From Alistipes sp. ZOR0009 (GTDB lineage: Bacteria > Bacteroidota > Bacteroidia > Bacteroidales > ZOR0009), in contig NZ_JTLD01000010.1 in assembly GCF_000798815.1 (NCBI RefSeq), positions 1 through 49,993 of the forward strand: 49,993 nt of DNA. The letters run 5' to 3'. Below the pieces are notes generated by a model that was given only the letters and a program-made list of their open reading frames with translations, made no database searches and was not told the origin of the DNA. Position numbers and translations under genes: made by a program. Below, piece by piece: positions 7,534-15,206 of this stretch. Positions within the stretch are counted from its first letter, which is position 1. Each line of letters opens with the position of its first letter.

Positions 7534-9141
7534 TTACTTAATTCCTAGTGCGGCCTTAGCCGTTACATTCGTAGGATCAAGCGTAAGTACCTTGTTGAAC
7601 AGGTTCTTTGAGTTTTCTTTATCTTTTGCCAAGTAGGCTTGATAACCTAAATATAGGTAGGCCTCAATCAGCTCTTTCTTTCTTTCTGCTTTTGGCTCAA
7701 GAATAGCAACCACCTTTTCGTAGTAAGGCTTTGCTAGCGCTTGTATAGTCTCTGGGTCAAAAGAAGCATTGATACGAGCTCTCCAGAAATAACCTAGATA
7801 GCTATCTGGCATCTTTTCTGTAAACACTCCGTATAGGCTATCTGCAGCATGCAGATACTTTGACTTAGTTAGCGTATCTACACCTTCTTTAGTTCCTGCA
7901 TAATAGTTCGCTTTTGCCCAATCCAAATATGTTTGTGCCGAAACATTCGATTTTTCAGAATAAAGCATGTCGTAAATACCAACCACTTTATCATACTGCT
8001 TCATTTTTTCGTATGACGACTGGATTTCCTTATACATAGAAACCTTATTCTTAGGTGTCACCGCCTTTTCGAAGTAGTTGATTGCCAGAGAATCGTTCCC
8101 CACCTTCGATAGTAGGCGTCCGTAGTATTCGTTATCGCTTTGAAGGATATCCTCTGGCTTAGTAGTAGCCATGAACTTTTCCATCACCTTAACGCCATTG
8201 GCAAAATCGTCAGTTTGGTACATGTTGTAAGCCAAAACTCGATTTGCTACAGGGTTGTTTGGATTAATAGCCTGAGCTTGCTTTAAAATAGTTAGAGAGT
8301 TGGCATAGTCTCTATTGAAGAACATGATTAAAGCATAACGAACTAGGTCGTTATAGGATGGCTCTGCAGCGGCAAAAAACTTTGCGTAAGATTTTGCTGC
8401 CTCTCCGAATTTTCCTTGAGCGTAGTATACCTCACCTCTTTCCTTGTGAACAGGGAAGTAGGTAGAGTCTAGCTGGTAAAGCTTATTGAAAGTTTCCAAT
8501 GATTGCTCGTAGTTTCCGCTCTTAACATAAATTCGTCCTAACTTAAGAAGAGCATCCTTACTTGCATTATCGTAGTAAATAGCGTTTTCATACTTTGTAG
8601 CGGCATCGCCAATTTTACCTTGGTTCATCATGTAGTCTCCCTCTGCCATGTAAATGCCAGGGAAAGATTTATTGATGTTCTTTGCCTTATTCAGATACTC
8701 GGTAGCGGTTTCTAAATCAGGATTTTTTTGATTAACATATGCCGAGTAAAGAGCTACCCAAAGCGCTGGATTTTTTTTCTCCTTACTAATTGATTTTGCC
8801 TTGCTAAAGGCAGCTTCAGCAGCCTTCACGTTACCTGCAGAAAGGGCAACCTCTCCAAGACCAACATAAGCAAATGCATTCTCAGGATTAACTTCTACTC
8901 CCTTTTGAAAGTAGTAAGTTGCCGAGTCTGGCATTTCCTGCTTCTGGTAGGTGCGCCCTAACAAGTAGTAGGCTTGATCTTTGTTAGAACCGTTTAGCTC
9001 CTTTAAAAGATACTTTTTAGCCAAAACATGGTTACCGTCGTTATAGTAAAGTAAACCTTTCGTAAAGTCTTGTGCTAAAACATTACCACTTATGGTGGCA
9101 AGCATAGCGATTAGTACTAGCAAATATCCTTTTGTTTTCAT
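7534..9141 (-). CDS. Exported tetratricopeptide-repeat protein
   Basis: Read from the ATG at 9141, this is a 535-residue protein. It has a signal peptide (MKTKGYLLVLIAMLATISGN, cleavage after VLAQ) followed by about a dozen TPR-like helical pairs to the C-terminus. Examples are AYYLLGRTYQKQEMPDSATY, AFAYVGLGEVALSAGNVKAA and ALLKLGRIYVKSGNYEQSLE, with the usual Gly/Ala/Tyr pattern every 34 residues. It is probably a periplasmic protein-protein scaffold. It is the last gene of the exbB-exbD-exbD-tonB cluster, 10 bp after the PstS-like gene, so it is presumably tied to the same energy-transduction complex. The frame also opens at 9168, but that start overlaps the previous gene and places ten extra residues before the signal peptide. 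Confidence 0.86.
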   Translation of the reverse strand: MKTKGYLLVLIAMLATISGNVLAQDFTKGLLYYNDGNHVLAKKYLLKELNGSNKDQAYYLLGRTYQKQEMPDSATYYFQKGVEVNPENAFAYVGLGEVALSAGNVKAAEAAFSKAKSISKEKKNPALWVALYSAYVNQKNPDLETATEYLNKAKNINKSFPGIYMAEGDYMMNQGKIGDAATKYENAIYYDNASKDALLKLGRIYVKSGNYEQSLETFNKLYQLDSTYFPVHKERGEVYYAQGKFGEAAKSYAKFFAAAEPSYNDLVRYALIMFFNRDYANSLTILKQAQAINPNNPVANRVLAYNMYQTDDFANGVKVMEKFMATTKPEDILQSDNEYYGRLLSKVGNDSLAINYFEKAVTPKNKVSMYKEIQSSYEKMKQYDKVVGIYDMLYSEKSNVSAQTYLDWAKANYYAGTKEGVDTLTKSKYLHAADSLYGVFTEKMPDSYLGYFWRARINASFDPETIQALAKPYYEKVVAILEPKAERKKELIEAYLYLGYQAYLAKDKENSKNLFNKVLTLDPTNVTAKAALGIK

Positions 9142-9151
9142 GGTTGTTTGT

Positions 9152-10108
9152 TTACTGTGGGTATTCATTATTTACCTGTATCACCCTAACAGGTTGTGTT
9201 GCGGGAAATACTCCTGCTCTAAGAATAATTCTCTGACCCTTTTCGCCTGAAACAAAAGAGGCAAAACCAGTAGGTAAACCAGAACTAGGGTCTGTAGTAA
9301 TTGTATAAATATTCCTGCAAAGCGGGTAATCCCTTGTTGCTAGGTATGCTTGGTATGGCTGGTAGCTATTGTTAGATGAAGGCTTGCTAGCATACGAAAC
9401 GGCCATCACCCTAATCTTATCAAGGAACGACATGCATGTCGAATCCTTTCGGTTGCTAATCCAGCTAACACCTATAATACCAATGGCATTCGATGTTTTC
9501 GAAATGTAATCTATCACATCCTCATTTTTGGTCAAAGCCGAAACCTGAGCGGATAGGTCTTTTCCCTGACAAAGAGAATCTAGCAGGTAACGAACGGTGC
9601 TCGATGTTTGATTATCAAAAATAATCTTCACCTTACCAGAACCGGCTCCAGTTCCAATCTGGCTCCAACTGTCAACTTCTCCAATAAGAAGTTTCCTTAG
9701 CTGATCGACAGATATTAAGGTGTCCTTATTCTGACTATTAACGATAAGAGCAATACCGTCAGTCGCAATTCTCGAAATTCGAGGAAAAAGCTTCTTGCTT
9801 TTAAAGAATTCTGTCTCTTTGGAAGTCAGCATTCTCGAAGTAACAATGAGTCTAGTTGAATCCTTTAGCAGCGCATTTAACGCCCTTGTTTCCGAAACGT
9901 AGTTGGCCTTCAATTCTGCGTTGGTATAAATACCTTCAAACACAGCAACCTCCTGAGAAATTATGGGCTCAAACGTTTGATCTACAAAGATTGTTGCAGA
10001 GCCGCTAGTAGGGGTGTCTCCCGTTTTATTGGAAGACCCCCCGCAGCTCTGAAGCAACACGGCAATTGTCGAAAATATAAGGGCAACGGCAATGTTTCTC
10101 TTATTCAT
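9152..10108 (-). CDS. PstS-like periplasmic-binding-protein lipoprotein
   Basis: This is a 318-residue protein with a lipoprotein signal peptide (lipobox LLQSC, Cys near residue 22). The rest is a type-2 periplasmic binding fold of the PstS kind: SGSATIFVDQTFEPII at the start of the first lobe, DGIALIVNSQNKDTLISVDQ, GEVDSWSQIG, then SSTVRYLLD, NAIGIIGVSWI and a C-terminal part with FASFVSGEKGQRIILRAGV. Family members bind phosphate or other anions. However, no pstABC genes are nearby and the gene sits inside a TonB-ExbBD operon, so phosphate import is not implied. Its start overlaps the end of the small membrane protein gene by 8 bp, which suggests translational coupling. Confidence 0.82.
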   Translation of the reverse strand: MNKRNIAVALIFSTIAVLLQSCGGSSNKTGDTPTSGSATIFVDQTFEPIISQEVAVFEGIYTNAELKANYVSETRALNALLKDSTRLIVTSRMLTSKETEFFKSKKLFPRISRIATDGIALIVNSQNKDTLISVDQLRKLLIGEVDSWSQIGTGAGSGKVKIIFDNQTSSTVRYLLDSLCQGKDLSAQVSALTKNEDVIDYISKTSNAIGIIGVSWISNRKDSTCMSFLDKIRVMAVSYASKPSSNNSYQPYQAYLATRDYPLCRNIYTITTDPSSGLPTGFASFVSGEKGQRIILRAGVFPATQPVRVIQVNNEYPQ

Positions 10109-10334
10109 CTTTTTGTGTCTTTACCTGTTTAAATATTCTAAAAGCCCTAAAAAAAGAGTAAAGAACCAGAAGGATGCCGAGAACAATGCGTGCAATACCC
10201 GTAGAAATAAACTCCTCGAAAACCGAAGTAAGCAAGAAACCTAATCCTAAAACAAGGTAAAACAGCACCATTACATAGCCGAAGTACCCGACAAACATAA
10301 ACCAAAACTTCCTTCTATTGCCTGTGTTCTTCAT
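10101..10334 (-). CDS. Small two-helix membrane protein of the tonB cluster
   Basis: This is a 77-residue protein with two hydrophobic helices (about 13-36, FVGYFGYVMVLFYLVLGLGF, and 44-65, GIARIVLGILLVLYSFFRAF). It has basic residues at both ends (NRRKFW, FKQVKTQK), so both termini are probably cytoplasmic. It begins 10 bp after tonB and overlaps the PstS-like gene by 8 bp. The family is not recognised by name. Its fixed place between tonB and the binding-protein gene suggests a structural or assembly role in the complex, but that is inference. Confidence 0.78.
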   Translation of the reverse strand: MKNTGNRRKFWFMFVGYFGYVMVLFYLVLGLGFLLTSVFEEFISTGIARIVLGILLVLYSFFRAFRIFKQVKTQKDE

Positions 10335-10344
10335 TATTGAGAAG

Positions 10345-11118
10345 TTATTGTAAGACGAACTTTACTGGAACTGTAAATGCAACTCTTACAGGAACACCAT
10401 TCTGCTTTCCAGCAATCCAAGCTGGCATGCTCTTAATTACGCGAATAGCTTCCTTGTCCAACTCTGTATCTACGCTACGTAGTACCTTAACGTCGCTAAT
10501 TCTACCATTCTTGTCAACAACAAAAGAAACATAAACAGTTCCCTGAATACCATTCTCTTGTGCTGATGCTGGATAAACAACGTTCTTTCCTAGGTACTTT
10601 CCTAGCTCTTCATTACCTCCTGGGAAGGTAGGCATCTGCTCTACCGCTTGGAAAACTTGCTCCTCTTCCTGAGCAATTTCCTTCACTTCGATTTTCTCAG
10701 CAACTACTTCCGTACCTGCAAGATCATCAGATAGATTTTCGCTCAAAACAGCGTTGCTCATCATTTCCTGCCCCTCTTTCACCTCATCATCAGGCTTAAT
10801 TACAGGTGGCACAAACTTGATTTGCTGCTTAACCTGCTGCTGTTCCTCTTTTGGAGCTTCGGGCTGCTTAACTTGCTCAATTTTAACATCCTTAAGCACG
10901 TTAACTTCCACATTTTGCTCGCGAACACCATTGATGGCCTTGTTAATAAAAGTAGGAAGACCAGTAGCTAGCGAAAAGCCTATTGCAACGATAATGAATG
11001 AGCGACGATGCCTGTGATCCGCTTCTTTTCTCAATACATAGGCGCCATACTCTTTGTTCTTATTGGCAAAGACCATTTCGCACCATTCCCTTGCGTATAA
11101 GTTAATTTTTGATGCCAT
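10345..11118 (-). CDS. tonB: Energy transducer TonB
   Basis: This 257-residue protein has a cytoplasmic N-terminal stretch with the Bacteroidota signature NKEYGAYVLRKE, then one membrane helix (about 39-58). A long Lys/Glu/Pro/Gln-rich periplasmic spacer follows (about 75-160), and then a TonB C-terminal domain (about 175-257) with YPASAQENGIQGTVYVSFVV, a DVKVLRSV strand, and the final PVRVAFTVPVKF strand. TonB carries energy from ExbB/ExbD to outer-membrane receptors. It starts 2 bp after the upstream exbD, and the gene order exbB-exbD-exbD-tonB is consistent with one complex. No TonB-dependent receptor lies in the window. Confidence 0.93.
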   Translation of the reverse strand: MASKINLYAREWCEMVFANKNKEYGAYVLRKEADHRHRRSFIIVAIGFSLATGLPTFINKAINGVREQNVEVNVLKDVKIEQVKQPEAPKEEQQQVKQQIKFVPPVIKPDDEVKEGQEMMSNAVLSENLSDDLAGTEVVAEKIEVKEIAQEEEQVFQAVEQMPTFPGGNEELGKYLGKNVVYPASAQENGIQGTVYVSFVVDKNGRISDVKVLRSVDTELDKEAIRVIKSMPAWIAGKQNGVPVRVAFTVPVKFVLQ

Positions 11119-11120
11119 GG

Positions 11121-11765
11121 CTACTTAGTTTGAGTTGATTCGGTAAATGCATCTGGAAAAGTCTTACCTACAAGGTCCGTATCGTATCCTGTGATAGGAA
11201 CAATAGCATAAGTACCAATGTTGGTAATATTCATTTCGTCTAGAATACCTACAAGGTTATCGTATTTCGACACATCGCTAGGCTTAATAAGCACAACTAC
11301 AGACTTTTTGCTTCCCTTAATTTCAGAGAATTTAGCCTTGTACTCTTCAGCGGTGATCTTCTTCTCTGCCTTTACTTGCTTTAAGCTATCAATAGCCTTA
11401 TTTACTTCCTTGTTGCGGTCTAGTAGAATCTTACGAATTCCGTCTGGATCGAAGGTGGTTTGCTCAACCTTTGGATCAACACCCTTTTCGGTTGTTCCGA
11501 AGTAGTAGTAGATCTTGTTATCCTTACCAAGAAGGATGGTCATTGCCCTCGATGATTTAACCTGATTTTGCTGGTCATCTTTAACTTTCTCCTTCGATGG
11601 CATCATAATTTCCATCGTCTGAGGTTTAGCCATAGAAGTTGCCAACATAAAGAAGGTAATGAGAAGGAATCCTAAGTCTACCATAGGCGTAAAGTCAATT
11701 CGAGTGGATAACTTTTTGGGTTTCCCTTTCTCATGACCGCCTTTGTCAGTATTTACTTCTGCCAT
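11121..11765 (-). CDS. exbD: ExbD-type biopolymer transport protein (second of two in main cluster)
   Basis: This 214-residue protein has a basic cytoplasmic N-terminus and one membrane helix (about 31-47). The ion-carrying Asp, D30, is in RIDFTPMVDLGFLLITFFML. A periplasmic domain follows, longer than the usual 130-140 residues because of an insertion with two Lys-rich stretches (about 100-145). The end has the ExbD pattern NLVGILDEMNITNIGTYAIV. It lies between the other exbD and tonB, and the gaps are 20 bp and 2 bp. Pairs of unequal ExbD proteins are common in Bacteroidota and may form mixed dimers inside the ExbB pentamer. Confidence 0.9.
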   Translation of the reverse strand: MAEVNTDKGGHEKGKPKKLSTRIDFTPMVDLGFLLITFFMLATSMAKPQTMEIMMPSKEKVKDDQQNQVKSSRAMTILLGKDNKIYYYFGTTEKGVDPKVEQTTFDPDGIRKILLDRNKEVNKAIDSLKQVKAEKKITAEEYKAKFSEIKGSKKSVVVLIKPSDVSKYDNLVGILDEMNITNIGTYAIVPITGYDTDLVGKTFPDAFTESTQTK

Positions 11766-11785
11766 TTTTTATCGGTAGTTTATGG

Positions 11786-12400
11786 TTAGGATTTTGGCAA
11801 TTTAGGAGCCTCTTCCATTCCCGTAATTAGCTGGTACCTATTCTCGTTTAACCCTTGAAGTGTACCAAGAACATCTTTAATTTTCTTATATGGGGTATCC
11901 TTGTCAGCCTTGATTACAATCTTAATCTGAGGATTCACCTGACGAGCATATCTTACCCACTCCTTAAACTGATTGTTGGTTGAATCGGATGGAATTCCAA
12001 TCACGTTTTCTGGATGATAACGTTTCTCTGGATTCATATCCAAAACCGAACCTAAATAGTTTACAGGTACACCAAAGGTGTTTGATAGACCGAAGGCTTC
12101 TATTTGCTTTGGGGTAAAGGTAAGGCTATAAGCCTTAGCGATTTTATCCAAAAGCTCCCTACGGTACTTTTCGTTGTCAATGCCTAAAACCACCTTGCCG
12201 TCTTTACCAACAAGAATGTTCATTACATTAACTTCTGGGACCTTAATCTCCGAGATAGACGTTGGGGTTACTACTTGTACCAGCTCCTTTTGAATAAAGT
12301 TTGATGTCAAAATGAAGAAGGTAAGCAGTAGGAATGCCACGTCGCACATCGCGGTCATATCGACCCAGGTACTTTTTCTCGCGACTTTTACTTTTGGCAT
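11786..12400 (-). CDS. exbD: ExbD-type biopolymer transport protein (first of two in main cluster)
   Basis: This is a 204-residue protein with a basic start (MPKVKVARKSTW). The single membrane helix (about 21-38) is preceded by the key Asp, D20, in DMTAMCDVAFLLLTFFIL. The periplasmic part is enlarged relative to E. coli ExbD and contains a stretch about the PEKRYHPENVIGIP motif. The end is the typical KIKDVLGTLQGLNENRYQLI. It follows exbB by 42 bp and precedes the second exbD by 20 bp. It probably assembles with the other ExbD and ExbB as the ion-driven part of the TonB complex. Confidence 0.9.
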   Translation of the reverse strand: MPKVKVARKSTWVDMTAMCDVAFLLLTFFILTSNFIQKELVQVVTPTSISEIKVPEVNVMNILVGKDGKVVLGIDNEKYRRELLDKIAKAYSLTFTPKQIEAFGLSNTFGVPVNYLGSVLDMNPEKRYHPENVIGIPSDSTNNQFKEWVRYARQVNPQIKIVIKADKDTPYKKIKDVLGTLQGLNENRYQLITGMEEAPKLPKS

Positions 12401-12442
12401 GTCAATGTACTTTTTAAGTTATTATCCAATAAAATGCAGCTA

Positions 12443-13246
12443 TTAGTGCTTTTCGTTGAATGTTTGTACGATTGAGTAGCCAGCTTCGTCGATATTGTAA
12501 GTAATCTTGTCGATTTGAGTTGTAAAGAAGTTGTAGAAAATGATCGCTAGAGCAGCAGTACCGATACCAAATGCGGTATTGATAAGCGCTTCAGAGATAC
12601 CTGAAGAAAGAGCAACAGAGTCTGGAGCACCAGCATTTGCCAACGCTGCGAACGCACGGATCATACCGATTACGGTACCAAGAAGACCCATAAGAGTTGC
12701 AATAGACGAAATAGTTGCTAGAATTACTAGGTTTTGCTCAAGAGTAGGAAGTTCAAGAGAAGTAGCTTCTTCAACATCTTTTTGAAGAGCAACCATCTTT
12801 TGCTCCTTAGTCATCACCTTATCAGCTTCTACTACACGGTAAGTTCTAAGAACAGAAGCACAAACGTTAGCAAGAGCACCACGTTGCTTAGCGCAATCAG
12901 CGTTTGCAGCATCTAGGTTACCAGCAGCAAGGTTTTGCTTGAAGCTCTTTAGGAAGTTTACAGCAGAACCCTTACCCTTAGCACGAGTGATGGTAAAGAA
13001 ACGCTCCATAGTGAAGGTTAGCACCATCATCAAAAGGGTCATAAGGATAGGTACGATGAATCCCCCTTTGTAGATAATACCAAAGAAGTCACCTGGGATT
13101 GGAGCATTCTCTGGATTTCCGCCTTGGAAGTGGCTAGGATCTCCGAATACGAACTTGAAAAGAAGAATTGCAATTACCAGAAGAAGTGGAATTACAATTG
13201 CGGTAAACAAAGAGCCGAAGCCCTTCTTTTGCTCTGAATTTTTCAT
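12443..13246 (-). CDS. exbB: MotA/TolQ/ExbB proton channel protein (main cluster)
   Basis: Read from the ATG at 13246, this is a 267-residue protein. It has a first helix at about 13-32 (FTAIVIPLLLVIAILLFKFV), a second at about 60-80 (GGFIVPILMTLLMMVLTFTM), and two more helices flanking the conserved LMGLLGTVIGMIRAFAALAN and SEALINTAFGIGTAALAIIF blocks. The extra N-terminal helix is usual for the Bacteroidota form. The frame runs back to 13357 but the added residues look like translated spacer. It is the first gene of the operon that continues with two exbD genes and tonB. Ions pass through the pore between ExbB and ExbD to drive TonB. Confidence 0.92.
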   Translation of the reverse strand: MKNSEQKKGFGSLFTAIVIPLLLVIAILLFKFVFGDPSHFQGGNPENAPIPGDFFGIIYKGGFIVPILMTLLMMVLTFTMERFFTITRAKGKGSAVNFLKSFKQNLAAGNLDAANADCAKQRGALANVCASVLRTYRVVEADKVMTKEQKMVALQKDVEEATSLELPTLEQNLVILATISSIATLMGLLGTVIGMIRAFAALANAGAPDSVALSSGISEALINTAFGIGTAALAIIFYNFFTTQIDKITYNIDEAGYSIVQTFNEKH

Positions 13247-13337
13247 GGTTGTTATGTAATTGAAATTAATAAAAAAGTGACGTAGGAAGATGTGCTCATA
13301 CCCTTGCGCATCAGCAGGCACAAGAAAATGACGCAAG

Positions 13338-13401
13338 AATCTTAAAAGAGGACACAAATATCCATTACATAAGAAGCCAAAGCCTCCTAACTCTTAAGAT
13401 T
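13338..13401. repeat. Long-range inverted repeat upstream of exbB
   Basis: AATCTTAAAAGAG (13338-13350) is nearly complementary to CTCTTAAGATT (13391-13401), with about 40 bases between. It lies between the stop of the small minus-strand gene and exbB. It could be an extended terminator for the former or a leader structure of the latter. No clear T run accompanies it. Confidence 0.45.
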
Positions 13402-13413
13402 TTACAGAATTGA

Positions 13414-13824
13414 CTAAATTCGGAATTGCTTAAAGTGGCAGAAATGCCCATCCTCTATTCCCGATTCGGAAAAAGGATATTTCGTAGCATAGCACCTTAT
13501 TACGAGGCTAGCCACCGTACCATTAATTTTTTCGACTAATGAAAAGTTGGACGAAATTTCGCGGTAATGATTAAACTCAACCAAGCGAGTTTCAATTTTA
13601 TTGAAAAGCAAAGGGCTTTGCTCCTCTGGCTCTGGAATATTGTTTACATCCAACATCACATCACCCGCATCTACATTGGGATCGGCAGACAACGTTTCGA
13701 GACAAACCACCTGAGTCGCCACTGGCGACTCAGCAGTACTACTGTTTTGCTTTCGCTCAACAAGCAAAAAAACTTGTGTTGCGAACAGTAATATTAGGGC
13801 TATATTTCTCAAAACTTTAATCAT
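13414..13824 (-). CDS. Unrecognised small exported or membrane-anchored protein
   Basis: This 136-residue protein has a hydrophobic N-terminal segment (MIKVLRNIALILLFATQVFL) that is a signal anchor or signal peptide. The rest is acidic and polar with no recognised domain: DVNNIPEPEEQSPLLF, then EFNHYREISSNFSLVEKING. It has three Cys (near residues 41, 110 and 128). It lies upstream of exbB on the same strand with a 167-bp gap, and divergent from another small exported protein. A perfect -7 element (TATATTTG on minus) lies 60 bp upstream. Function unknown. Confidence 0.6.
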   Translation of the reverse strand: MIKVLRNIALILLFATQVFLLVERKQNSSTAESPVATQVVCLETLSADPNVDAGDVMLDVNNIPEPEEQSPLLFNKIETRLVEFNHYREISSNFSLVEKINGTVASLVIRCYATKYPFSESGIEDGHFCHFKQFRI

Positions 13825-13883
13825 CTAACCTGTTAAGTAAAACTCTTACGCGATGCCTCGTTTTTAACGTGCTTTACAGGGCT

Positions 13884-13891
13884 CAAATATA
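13884..13891 (-). promoter_or_regulatory. Candidate -7 promoter element
   Basis: TATATTTG on the minus strand exactly matches TAnnTTTG. It lies 60 bp upstream of the ATG at 13824. No convincing TTG is seen at the usual -33 distance. Confidence 0.4.
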
Positions 13892-14353
13892 TATTAAAAT
13901 CAAATCGACGATTCTTTACGATATTTTTTTTTTGCACCAACCGTGTTAATTTTTTCACAAAAATGATTATCAACAACTTAGCAGCTCATTTTTAAGACTA
14001 TTTTATACTACATTATCAAAAAATGCAGCCATCAAATAGCCATTTTTAGAAAACCAGATCGCTCAAAAACATCAAATTTCTCACAAAAGCATATTAATTG
14101 ATGAAATCATTCTGTAAAAGAACAGCCGCTTGGAGCACTTAAATACAGAACACCTTGAGGCCATGAAAAAAACATAAAACGCCCCAAAATTCGAAAAAAT
14201 GCAGACTAGAAAAGAACAGAAAGAGTCCCTCGACATTTATCAGATTCGACAAAGTGTGGACTCCCCATATCAATGGTACGCTGGCGATTAATGTGCTGTT
14301 AAGCATAAAAATATCTATTGTAAAACATAAAAAAACAGGCGTACAAAAAAGCA
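13892..14353. other. Divergent intergenic region
   Basis: AT-rich region between two divergently transcribed small genes. It contains a run of ten T at about 13923-13935. A 71-residue open frame on the minus strand (14139-14354) has no coding character. Nothing else is recognised. Confidence 0.5.
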
Positions 14354-14380
14354 TTGGTATTTAAAAATGATTTAATATTG
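14354..14380 (+). promoter_or_regulatory. Candidate promoter of small exported-protein gene
   Basis: TTG (14354-14356) lies 16 bases from TAATATTG (14373-14380), one mismatch from TAnnTTTG. It would start transcription just before the TTG start codon at 14404. Confidence 0.3.
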
Positions 14381-14403
14381 CATCGTACAAAACCAGTAGC
14401 ATT

Positions 14404-14820
14404 TTGAAGGTAAAAATCAAAAACAAGCTGTATTCCGTAATAGGTTTCCTAGTTTTAATTGGGATATGTAAGATCATTACCGTAAATGCCGCCAAGCTCG
14501 AAAAATCGGCTTATGCTACTAAAACAACTCAGCTAGTACTGACGCCAGAGTCTTCTGAGGCAAGTTCAGACATTGATACCGACCGAGTAGAAGACCTTTA
14601 CTTCGAGCTGTTTATCCAAAACAGCAAAGAAGAAAGTTCAAAATGGAGAGCAGAGGAGCAAGAATATTCTAATGTAAACTATGAGCTGCTTTGGACATGC
14701 TTAGCAAAAGAAAACCTTCCGAAACCAAGCAGCGCTTTCGTTTGTAACTATCAAATTCGAGAGCAGCAATCGGCTGTTCCGTCTGTTAACATACACCAAA
14801 TGGGAATGCTAAGGATTTAA
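14404..14820 (+). CDS. Unrecognised small exported protein (TTG start)
   Basis: This 138-residue open frame starts with TTG because no ATG or GTG is available between the upstream stop (14368-14370) and the hydrophobic segment. The first 29 residues (about MKVKIKNKLYSVIGFLVLIG) form a signal peptide or anchor. The rest is acidic and rich in Glu and Ser, with YFELFIQNSKEESSKWRAEE, and has no recognised domain. It is the first plus-strand gene before a small membrane protein and the decarboxylase beta subunit, with 66 bp between, so it may be co-transcribed with them. Function unknown. The start codon is the main uncertainty. Confidence 0.55.
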   Translation: MKVKIKNKLYSVIGFLVLIGICKIITVNAAKLEKSAYATKTTQLVLTPESSEASSDIDTDRVEDLYFELFIQNSKEESSKWRAEEQEYSNVNYELLWTCLAKENLPKPSSAFVCNYQIREQQSAVPSVNIHQMGMLRI

Positions 14821-14886
14821 TCGCCATCGGCACCACCATCACATCTTACCAACACTTATTTCACACACCTTTTTTATTTAATTACC

Positions 14887-15198
14887 ATGTTGCACATATT
14901 TGGCATCATTTCAGCAATGATGGCCTTGTCATTCGGAATAGGAATGGCTGTGGCTTTTGCTATCAAAAAAACAACGGCTGCTATCGATCACATGAATCGA
15001 AGAGTAGGAGAAACTGAAGAAATTTTACGCGCAAAGCACATTAAGAGCATTGCAAAAAGGGAACGAAGAAGAATTAAAACGGCCTACGAACAGAAATGTA
15101 AGGTAAGCCTTATAAACCATTACTATGGGGATAACTACCAAGATCCTCAAAGTTCCGAATCGGAGCTACTCAACCACTTCTATCCCAAACATCACTAA
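14887..15198 (+). CDS. Small single-helix membrane protein upstream of decarboxylase beta subunit
   Basis: This 103-residue protein has one N-terminal hydrophobic helix (about 4-26, IFGIISAMMALSFGIGMAVA), a basic amphipathic stretch rich in Arg and Lys (about 35-70, with RAKHIKSIAKRERRRIKTAY), and a polar tail ending NHFYPKHH. It ends 8 bp before the OadB-like gene, so the two are probably translated from one message. In many bacteria the gamma subunit OadG, a small one-helix protein, lies at such a place. This protein has that size and topology but no sequence feature that I can match to OadG. Its assignment as a subunit is therefore inference. Confidence 0.6.
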   Translation: MLHIFGIISAMMALSFGIGMAVAFAIKKTTAAIDHMNRRVGETEEILRAKHIKSIAKRERRRIKTAYEQKCKVSLINHYYGDNYQDPQSSESELLNHFYPKHH

Positions 15199-15206
15199 CC
15201 AACACC

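Noticed and set aside
9152-10108. Phosphate import system based on the PstS-like gene
   Set aside because: There are no pstA, pstB or pstC genes nearby and the gene is embedded in a tonB operon, so naming it pstS would claim too much.
14139-14354. 71-residue minus-strand hydrophobic frame
   Set aside because: Composition follows from AT-rich DNA (many Phe and Leu). No start signals and no match.
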